In this document: positions 55,756-64,000 of the stretch, piece by piece
Numbering within the stretch: position 1 is the first letter of the stretch
How the letters are laid out: each line of letters starts with the position of its first letter
Assembly (NCBI GenBank): GCA_028554755.1
Contig: JAPTOF010000003.1
Coordinates: 3,762,501 to 3,826,500, forward strand
Length of the DNA: 64,000 nt
Source: Cordia subcordata
Taxonomy: Eukaryota; Streptophyta; Magnoliopsida; Boraginales; Cordiaceae
Direction of reading: 5' to 3'
Program-made: the position numbers and the translations under genes
Notes under the pieces: generated by a model
Told to the model about the DNA's origin: nothing
The model's input: only the letters and a program-made list of their open reading frames with translations
Databases searched by the model: none

Positions 55756-56699
55756 ATGGCATCTCTTTCCCTCTCCTTTTCACAATCAGCCTCTACAATT
55801 AAAACCTTTGTTATAGTTATTCTTGATCACACAAACTATCTTGTGTGGAAAACCAAGATGCTCAACTTCTTCCACTTTAATGAGCTTACTAAATAAGTGG
55901 ATGGCTCTCTTCCTCACCTTTCAACTATCTCTCTCTCTACCAAAAAACCTACCACGATATCTCCTTCTTTCACTGCAGATAAATCTGCCGCTATATCCTC
56001 TGCTCCTACAAAAGATACTACTGCCACTTCATCATCAGATTTTTTTTCGTTTTCTGTCTTATTGTTGAATAGAAATGATCAAATCGCTTCATTATTGCTT
56101 GTATCACCGCCACCCTCCCTAAATCCCTTGCTTCTCAAGTTCTTGGATTTGAGATTGCTTTAAAATATGGTCTTCCCTTAAAGAGTCGTTCCTGCATTAG
56201 TCTATTACGAGGCGCTCGTTGCTATGTAACCAACTTCGCACGCTAAAAAAGAATTCTCCCTCTCTCTCGCTGAATATGTTCAACAACTTCGCTTCATTTC
56301 CTCCAGCCCTACTAGTATTAGAGATCTAGTATCTGACTCGGATTTAGCTCTCATCACTCTTGATGGCTTGCCTAAACAATATCGACCCTTTATCACTTCC
56401 GTAGAGAACCTAGCGTCTCCTCCTTCTTTTTCCCAACTGCACGCAAAGTTACTATTGCATGAGTAGCGTCTTTTTAGTGATGAAACTGATTCCACTGATG
56501 CTGCTACCTCCTCCGTACCTACATTAATATTACAAATGCAAAGTGTTTCTGTCACTAAACAAGTGCTGCTTTCGCAAGCTACCCCTCGCCATTCCTCGTG
56601 AGCAACCAAAGCTCCTTTTTCTTCTCTAGGTACAACCTAAACTTCCAACTCTCATACAAATGAGCATCGTCCAAAATGTCAGATTTGTCAAAAAGTTCG
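55756..56699 (+). pseudogene. Copia gag remnant, cut by the Athila-like element
   Basis: The ATG at 55756 reads MASLSLSFSQSAS, then 'DHTNYLVWKTKML', the copia gag start. A TAA near 55894 interrupts it and the frame runs on to 56163. The conserved 'LDGLPKQYRPFITSVENLA' and 'SFSQLHAKLLLHE' appear at 56355-56465 in another frame, followed by a TAG, and 'CQICQK', the beginning of a zinc knuckle, at about 56678. The sequence then stops at the LTR of the Athila-like element (56700). Protease and pol are not visible and may lie beyond the right edge of the window on the far side of the insertion. At least two stops and one frameshift make it non-functional. Confidence 0.78.
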
Positions 56700-58061
56700 T
56701 GATAAGTCCTAAATAAGCTTTTAATTCATAATTAATTATGCTTAATTTTGGAATAGAATGCTTCTTAATTGATGTTTTTAATGTAATTTTGCATGATTAT
56801 GCTTAAGAAAAAGAAATGGATGCATTACATATGGATATAGAAGCTTTTTGGACGTGTTTGTGACAGTCAAAGTTGACTCCATCACGTGGAAAAATGTCAT
56901 TAAATTGCTACGCGGGTTTGACCGGGTTAACCAAGATAGAAGATATTTTTTCTAGGCTTTTAGAAGAAAATAGATTAAATATTAGCAGACTTTTTATTTT
57001 GTTGGAAATTATATTTCAGGCTTTTACCTTATTATTCTTTTTGGGCTAGGTTTCCTTATCTAACAAGGGAAATAGGTTAGGGTTTTTATTATATAAATAC
57101 CTCTTATTTGCACTTTAAACGTAGACAGCTTTTAGCAGACAAAAGCAAATTTTCTCTTCATTCTTTGTGCGACATTCATGGACAAGCTGTTCTAATTTTC
57201 TTTTCTAGCCGAGGATTAATTAAGATTTCGGTTCATCAAATTCGTGAGATCTAAGTGTTTTTATTCCTATCATTCTATTTTGGTATTTGCGTATTTATTG
57301 CTTCAATAATTAATATTGATCTGCGATTATTTAATTTTGCACACGATTATTTAATTGCATGACAATAGGTAGCTAGTTAGATTAATTAAATTAATCTAAA
57401 TATAGTGGTAATTAGGTTTCCTGTGTAATTACATAATCTAAATAAGCAATTACCACGAGAGTATTGACTTTTAGAATCAAGTCTTTCTAGATTTTTATTG
57501 CTGCCGTTAGATAAATCCTACGGGCATCTCCGGGGATTAGAACATCTAATAGGTAAGGTGATAGCAGGAAAAATCGTAGGGATTTAAACCGTTATCAACT
57601 CTGTAAGGAATGATGAGGTTATTAGGCTGAACCAATAACTATAACTAATTTATTGAAATATTTGAAAGTATTTTTGCATCTAGGATCGAATTTGTTGACC
57701 AAAATTGTGATAGTTCCTCAGGCTAGATTTTATTCTCATTGATTTTCTGTTTTTCTAGCCTTGCATTAATTTAGAATTGCATATTTTAGTCATTTTAATT
57801 TTTATTTATGTTTTTTTATTTTCTAGCCGAATTGCGTGCCCACACAGCCCGACCAGTGGTCTGGACAGCTTTATTTATTTTACTATTTCGCATTTAATTC
57901 CCCCGTTTTGATTGCAACTTAGTTAATTAATCTACTTGGTATAATTAACATAAAATATTCTCCCAATCCCTGTGGATTCGACCCTGTTCTCATCACATAC
58001 TCTAATTAATTTTGCGAGGTAAGAATTGGAATATTATTTTTGGTGGTTTCGACGCCCATCA
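56700..58061 (+). repeat. 5' LTR of the Athila-like element
   Basis: Starts TGATAAGTCC and ends GACGCCCATCA (TGAT...ATCA). TATA-like TTATATAAATAC at 57089-57100. Primer site follows within five bases. Confidence 0.8.
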
Positions 58062-58109
58062 AATTTTGGTGTCATTGCCGGGGATTGGTGCTGATATTTT
58101 TTTTTTTAT

Positions 58110-59495
58110 ATGACCAGGTCAGATCGTACAGGTAAGTTGCAATTTGATCCTGAAATTGAAAAGACCACAAAGAGCTTGAAAAAAGAAGCAAAGTTGCGGA
58201 AGCAACTCCAAAAGTAAGCCGAAGCTTTACAAGTGCAAAGTGAACCATCAAGTGAATATAAAAACGAGAAGATGGCTGAAAGCAACCAGACCTTGCATGA
58301 ATTAGTGGCTGCCCCCTTGAATCAACAGCCCCTATGCATCACTTATCCAGAATTGAACACAAATTTTGAACTAAAATCGGGTCTAGTGCACCTTCTACCC
58401 ACCTTCCGCGGATTAGAGAACGACGATCCACATAAGCATTTAAAGGAGTTTGATGTAGTTTGTTCCAGCATGAAACCCCAAGGAGTGACGGAAGATCAAA
58501 TTAATTAAGGGTGTTTCTGTTTTCACTGGCAAATACCGCGAAAGAATGGTTATTTTACCTTCCATCCGGATCTATCACAACATGGGATACAATGGCAAGA
58601 TCTTTTCTTGACAAATTCTTCCCTGCTTCAAGGGCAACCGGTATTAGAAAGGAAATTTATGCCATTAAGCAGAAGGATTCGGACCTACTATATGACTATT
58701 GGGAGAGATTTAAAAGACTTTGCGCGAGTTGCCCTCAACATGGGATTTTGGAGCAATCTCTCATTCAATATTTTTATGAAGGGCTGCTCCCAATAGAGAC
58801 AAAAATGATGGATGCTGCAAGCAGAGGTGCAATAGTTGATAAAACACCACAATAGGCTAGAGATTTGATTTCTATCATGGTTGCAAAATCGCAGCAATTT
58901 GGAGCGAAACAAGAACCTTCACGGAGAGTTAACGAGGTAAATGTTTCTTCAATTGATTCGAAATTGACTCAATTAACTACTCTTGTTCAAAGTTTGGTTG
59001 CAGGTGGTAATGTTCCAGTTCAAAAGGTTTGTGGAATTTGCGCTAAGGCGGGACACTCGACCGACATGTGCCCTACGCTCCAATAAGAGGATCCTCAACA
59101 AGCCAATGCTGTTGGAGGATTTCCTGGTACACCACAGCAGAGATACGATCCTTTTTCAACCACTTATAACCCCCATTAGAGGGACCATCCGAATTTGAGC
59201 TATGGAGCGAGGCCACAAAATTATAATCCACCCAATGCGCGACACTTCCAACCATAACCAGCCCCACCACAGCAGCCTTCACCTCCAAATTCAGGTACTT
59301 CTCTTGAAGATATTGTGAAAGCTCTTGCTCTTAATGCCCAAGAATTTCAACAGGATACAAAGGCAAATATTAAGAACTTGGAAAACCAAGTTAGCCAATT
59401 AGCCACCTCCATTAGCTGATTAGAGTCCCAGGGTAAGCTACCATCTCAAACAATGGTCAATCCAAAGCAAAATGCAAGTGCCATAACCTTATGAA
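58110..59495 (+). pseudogene. Athila-like gag, broken
   Basis: The ATG at 58110 reads MTRSDRTGKLQFDPEIEK, reaches a TAA near 58218 and continues in frame through 'PLCITYPELNTNFELKSG' and 'DPHKHLKEFDVVCSSM' to TAA 58508. After a small indel the frame 58511-58855 carries 'KEWLFYLPSGSITTWDTM' and 'ASCPQHGILEQSLIQYFY'. A further piece (58865-59086) holds an intact CCHC zinc knuckle, CGICAKAGHSTDMC. More stops (for example 59086, 59179, 59419) follow in a Pro/Gln-rich tail. The protein would form the virus-like particle. In this copy it cannot be translated through. Confidence 0.82.
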
Positions 59496-60209
59496 GTGGA
59501 AAAGAGCTACAGGACAGCCACTTTCAGGCTAGGCGTGGGCACGCAAAGTTGACAGCACCTGAAACGGAGAAAGAAATCGAAAAAATTAGTGCAAAATGTG
59601 ATGAAAAAGTGCTGGACTGAGATAAAACAGAGCCTAAAAATGGTGTAGAGCTGGTGGTTAAGCCTCCTTTTCCTGAGAGATTCACAAAGTCCAAAAAAGA
59701 GAAGGAAGAGAAGGAGATTTTTGAGCTTTTTCGCAAAGTTGAGGTAAATATTCCCTTACTTGATGCAATTAGACAGGTACCTTGAATTGCAAAATTTTTT
59801 AAGGAACTATGCACTAATAAGAAGAAGCTTGTAGGTAATGAAAAGATAAGTGTGGGGGAGAACGTCTCCGCCGTACTTAAGAAGAGATTGCCACCAAAAT
59901 GCAAAGACCAAGGTATGTTTGCTATATCTTGTCAAATAGGCTCTCTAGGCATTAAGAAAGCTATGTGTGATTTAGGAGCATCTATTAATGTCATGCTTCA
60001 GTCTATTTACTCCACTTTGAATGAGGGACCTTTAAAGGTAAGACCATTGAAAGAAACGGGCATTGTAATTCAACTAGCTGATAGATCTTTGGTTTTATCT
60101 CGAAGGTGTTTTAAAGAATGTATTTGTGCAAGTGGATAAATTAGTCTTTCCTGCTGATTTTTATGTGCTTGATATGGAGAAAGATTAATCTTCCAAATCT
60201 TGTGAAATC
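59495..60209 (+). pseudogene. Athila-like protease region
   Basis: The linker 'PPFPERFTKSKKEKEEKEIF' (59660-59720) and 'NIPLLDAIRQVP' lead to the open frame 59852-60139. This contains the active-site segment 'CDLGASINVM' (D-L-G-A-S, as usual for Athila) and 'VIQLADRSLVLS'. The frame ends at TAA, and the natural continuation 'VDKLVFPADFYVLDME' is in another frame. Stops at about 59618 and 59783 break the upstream linker. It would mature Gag-Pol. The active site looks intact but the reading frame does not. Confidence 0.75.
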
Positions 60210-62501
60210 TTGCTAGGTAGACCTTTTCTTACCACTACTCGAGCTAAAATTGATGTTCATGATGGAACTCTAACTTTGGAATTTGATGGTGATGTAATGA
60301 AATTTAATGTTTATGATGCCATGAAATATACTAGTGATGTCTCTTGTATTTTTTGCTTAGAAGCTTATGATCCACTATTTGAGAATTTGCATGAATTATG
60401 GGATCAAGAGTTTCTTGAATTGTTTGAAGATGACAAGTTAAATGTGGTTATTTTCAAAAGTTTTACTCTTGAAAGATTGCAGGAAATTGAGACAAATTAT
60501 GCCTTAAAGGGTGATTTTCTTGAAATACTCTATGTTTTGGAAGAACAAAAACCATGGAGGTACGGTTCATCTTCTCTTGCACTTCCTACATCTCGTACAA
60601 AGCTTCTTTCTTCTATTTTGCAGGCCCCGCAATTGGAATTGAAGAAATTACCTGATCATCTCAAGTATGCGTACTTGGGAGACAAGGAAACGTTTCCAGT
60701 TATTATCTCCAGTAAGCTTAGCGAAATAGAAAAAGAATGGTTGATTGGAGTCTTAAAGGAGTTTAAGGAAGCCATTGGGTGGACCATTGCTGATATTAAA
60801 GGTTTGAGCCCCTCTACATGTATGCATCGAATCTTACTAGATGATGAAACCAAAACATGTAGAGAGGCTCAACGTCGTCTCAATCCGCCGATGATGGAGG
60901 TAGTAAAGAAAGAGATTTTGAAACTTCTCAATGCAGGTATGATCTGTCCAATTTCTGACAGTAAATGGGTAAGTCCTATGCAAGTTGTTCCAAAGAAAAT
61001 AGGTATTACAGTTACTGAAAATGACGAAAATGAGTTGGTACCCCCTCGAGTTCAAAATGGATGGAGAGTATGTATAAATTATAGGAAATTGAATGCTGCA
61101 ACCAGAAAAGATCATTTTCCTCTCCCCTTTATTGATCAAATGCTTGAAAGGTTAACAGGTAAAACTCATTATTGTTGTCTTGATGGTTATTCAGGTTTTC
61201 ACCAAATTCCACTTGCGCCGGAAGATCAAGAAAAGACGACTTTTACCTGCCCGTTTGGTACGTTCGCATATAGAATAATGCCATTCGGATTATGCAATGC
61301 ACCCGCCATCTTTCAAAGGTGTATGATAAGTATTTTTTCTGAATATGTGGAGAATATGATTGAGGTTTTCATAGATGACTTCACGGTGTATAGTGAATCT
61401 TTTGATGAATGCCTGAATAATCTAGTTTTGATATTGAAAAGGTGTCTTGAATCAAATATAGTTTTGAATTATGAAAAGTGCAATTTTATGGTAGATCAAG
61501 GTTTGATTTTAGGTCACATAGTTTCTTCGAAAGGGTTAGGGGTGGATAAAGCGAAAATAGATGCTATAAAAACCTTGCCTTACCTCGCAAATGTGCGGGA
61601 AGTTCGTGCTTTTCTTGGACATGCAGGTTTTTATAGGTGTTTCATCAAAGATTTTGCAAAAGTATCTCAATCGCTGTGTAAGCTTCTTCAAAAAGATGCT
61701 GTGTTCGAATTCAACGAGGAATGCAAGAAAGCTTTCGACAAGTTGAACGAGAAGTTGATTCCAGGCCCAGTTATCCAACCTCCTAGTTGGGATCTTCCGT
61801 TTGAAATCATGTGTAATGTGAATGACCATGCGGTTAGAGCTGTCCTAGGCCAACGAGTTGGACGAGATCCTCACATCATATATTACGCCTCTAGGACATT
61901 AGACAAGGCTCAAAACAATTATTCCACCACAGAAAAGGAGCTTTTAGCGATAATTTTTGCTTTAGAAAAATTTCGTTCATATTTGCTTGGTACTAAAGTA
62001 ATTGTGTATTCTAATCATGCAGCACTGCAATATCTTTTAGCAAAGAAGGATGCGAAGCCAAGGCTTATTCGATGGGTGTTACTCATGCAAGAATTTGACT
62101 TGGAGATTCAGTACAAAAAGGGATCTGAAAATCTAGTCGCTGATCACCTTAGCCGGTTGCCCATGAGCGAGGAACCAGTCCCTCTCAAGGACAACTTCCC
62201 AGATAAATTTCTTTTTGTTGTTCAAAATAGCTCCCCTTGGTTTGCTGATATCGTCAATTTCTTAGTCACTGGTTCTTTGCCTCCTGAGTTGTCTAAAAAT
62301 GAAAAAAATAAAATAAAAAGGGATACGAGGTACTATGTGTGGGATGACCCTTATTTGTGGAAACATTGCACTGATCAGGTTATTAGACGATGTGTCATTG
62401 AATCTGAAATTCCTTCCATCTTGAGATTTTGTCATACACATGCATGCGGTGGCCATTTTGGTCCAAAGAGAACTACACATAAAATTCTTGGATGTGGATA
62501 A
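60210..62501 (+). pseudogene. Athila-like reverse transcriptase / RNase H / integrase start
   Basis: This is the longest open frame in the window (763 codons). It begins at '[16 protein letters not shown]' at the protease boundary. RT follows with '[20 protein letters not shown]', '[16 protein letters not shown]' and the catalytic box FIDDF (about residue 388). RNase H starts near '[20 protein letters not shown]'. In the segment that usually reads SDHAAL the copy has SNHAAL, so a conserved Asp is replaced. The integrase zinc region begins with '[19 protein letters not shown]' and is cut by TAA 62499-62501. Although long and open, it lacks a start and is separated from gag and integrase. Confidence 0.85.
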
Positions 62502-63529
62502 TATTGGTCGAACTTATTTCGTGATTCCTATGAGTTTTGTAAAAGATGTGCTAACTGTCAAAGGACTGGTAATTTAGGATATAGGGATCAAATGCCTTTG
62601 AATTCCATTCTTATGTGTGAAATTTTCGATGTATGGGGATTGGATTTTATGGGACCATTTCCTTCGCCTTTTGGGTATATGTATATCATTCTTGGTATTG
62701 ATTATGTATCTACATGAATAGAGGCCAAGCCTACATGTACTAATGATGCTAAAGTAGTTGTGGATTTTGTGAAGTCTTGTATTTTTAATAGGTATAGAGT
62801 TCTACGAGCCATAATCAATGATAGGGGGACGCATTTTTGCAATAAAGTATTTAGAGCCCTTTTGAAGAAATATGGTGTGACACATAGGACTTCCACAGCT
62901 TATCATCCACAAACGAATAGACAAACTGAAGTGTCTAATCGAGAAATAAAATCAATTCTCGAAAAGACGGTGAATCTAAATAGGAAGGATTGGAGTTTGC
63001 GGCTAGACGATGTTCTTTGGGCCTACCTCACGGCTCACAAAACACTGATAGGCATGTCACCATATTGATTGGTGTTTGGGAAGCCATGCCATCTTCCGGT
63101 GGAATTAGAGCACAAGGCATATTGGGCGATCAAACAATGCAACATGGAATTGGAAAAAGCGGGGGAACAATGGAAATTGCAAATCCAAGAGCTCGAGAAA
63201 ATCCGAAACGATGCATATGAAAGCTCAAGAATTTATAAAGAGAAGACGAAAGCTTATCATGATCAGAGAATATCAAGAAAACAATTTTTCGTGGGCCAAA
63301 AAGTGCTACTTTACCAATCTCGCCTTAAATTGTTTCCATGTAAGTTTCGTTCTCGTTAGATGGGTCCTTTTATTGTAACTAAAGTTTTTGCGCATGGTGC
63401 AGTGGAAATTCAGAGTTTGGAAACAAATAAAGTGTTAAAGGTGGATGGTCATCGTTTGAAGCTTTTCTATGATGAATTTAATGTGCAAACAGTGGAAGAA
63501 TTGATGTTGGAAGCACCCTCGGAATACTA
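62502..63529 (+). pseudogene. Athila-like integrase, broken
   Basis: It continues directly from the previous frame after one stop: the zinc-region 'CKRCANCQRTG', the core Asp in 'WGLDFMGPFPSPFGYMY', a TGA at 62716-62718, a second Asp in '[13 protein letters not shown]' and the Glu in '[15 protein letters not shown]'. A TGA at 63066-63068 and a TAG at 63357-63359 interrupt the C-terminal part, which ends 'VDGHRLKLFYDEF' and 'EAPSEY' at TAG 63527-63529. All D,D,E residues are recognisable, but three stops disable it. The usual SDGG or SDRG before the second Asp reads NDRG here. Confidence 0.8.
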
Positions 63530-64000
63530 GTAGCCGTTCTAGTGGGCGGCAACCCACAGAATTCGAAATCTCATTTTGTGTTTTTTTTTTTTTTTTTGCT
63601 AATTTTTATCATTTTTCTAATAGTTTATGTGATTTTCTATTATTTTCCTGTCCTTCTTCTTCATGGAAAACCCTAATTATGGACTAATGGTGATACTTGG
63701 AAGTTTGGATGGTTGCAGGAACAGGGTAGCTTCAAGACATAAGAAAAGCGAGCTGATTTTGAAATAAGAATAGTGTAATGGGGCCTAATTTGCGAGCAAA
63801 AAAGAAACTGGGGGTCAATTCCTCAATAGATAACAATTAATATCCAATTTTCCTTTATTCGCAATTCCCCAATCCTTATCAGACCTAATTTCAAATTCCT
63901 ACTCCCAATTCCCTTTCACCCCCATCGGCCCCCCCTTAGCAACCACCACTATCAAACATCATCATCCTCACCCGACGTCACCAAGCTTCCCTAACCGGCA
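63530..64000 (+). other. Non-coding 3' part of the Athila-like element to the window edge
   Basis: Contains poly-T (63580-63597) and a C-rich end. No open frame or LTR start recognised. The element continues outside the window. Confidence 0.55.

Larger units (their letters stand above)
56700..64000 (+). mobile_element. Ty3/gypsy Athila-like retrotransposon (right end off window)
   Basis: 5' LTR 56700-58061, a tRNA-Asp-type primer site (TGGTGTCATTGCCGGGGA, about 58067-58084), then gag, protease, RT, RNase H and integrase in Ty3 order to 63529. Motif content ('PLCITYPELNTNFELKSGL', 'HPHKHLKEF'-type gag) is characteristic of Athila. A non-coding stretch follows to the window edge, where an env-like region or the 3' LTR would be expected. 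It sits inside a copia gag, so it is the younger of the two. Confidence 0.88.

Noticed and set aside
59524..59904. 126-codon Ser/Phe-rich minus-strand frame
   Set aside because: Antisense of the Lys/Glu-rich linker between Athila gag and protease.

Overview
This is plant nuclear DNA, most likely from a eudicot. The base composition is strongly AT-rich. Intact coding sequence is limited to LRK10L-type receptor-like kinases (GUB_WAK_bind / WAK_assoc ectodomain plus a non-RD 'HFDIKPHN' kinase). The rest is dominated by plant-type transposable elements: Ty3/gypsy Tat-like and Athila-like, Ty1/copia, CACTA, PIF/Harbinger, Mutator-like, Helitron, SINE-like and many MITEs. The species cannot be fixed from the sequence. 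No functional tRNA, rRNA or CRISPR array was seen.

Layout. 0-1 kb: decayed plant-mobile-domain (MAIN-like) gene on the minus strand. 1-9.6 kb: nested repeat cluster containing a clean non-autonomous CACTA element (2538-3215, 3-bp TSD), a decayed two-gene PIF/Harbinger element (from 3327), a Mutator-like element (6461-7435) and a 667-bp tandem duplication. 9.67-16.05 kb: heavily mutated Tat-like gypsy element with a 5' LTR but no visible 3' LTR. 16-33.2 kb: AT-rich DNA with orphan RNase H fragments, segmentally duplicated non-coding blocks, several MITEs, a Helitron pair (27586-28397), a copia-type solo LTR (29996-30370) and a short copia deletion derivative with both LTRs and a TTAAT TSD (30525-33191).

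33.4-51 kb is the gene-bearing part. K1 (33404-36090, minus) is a complete three-exon LRK10L receptor kinase. K2 (kinase exon 45431-46563, plus) lacks a recognisable ectodomain and start. K3 (48945-50953, plus) keeps four in-phase exons but has lost the signal peptide and most of the ectodomain. The DNA downstream of K2 recurs at 20.5-21.4 kb and about 29.3-29.5 kb without any kinase, so the cluster appears to have been duplicated several times, with kinase copies lost and elements inserted. A second Helitron with exact A/T insertion context lies at 37817-38832.

51.9-64 kb: a long non-coding block that may be a giant solo LTR, then a copia gag remnant whose zinc-knuckle region is interrupted at 56700 by an Athila-like gypsy element (5' LTR, tRNA-Asp-type primer site, gag, protease, RT, RNase H, integrase) that runs off the right edge.

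Functionally, the only plausible host products are the kinases, expected at the plasma membrane in cell-surface sensing. Everything else is transposon-derived and mostly disabled. Recurrent paralogous segments give several natural 'empty site' comparisons that date insertions relative to duplications.
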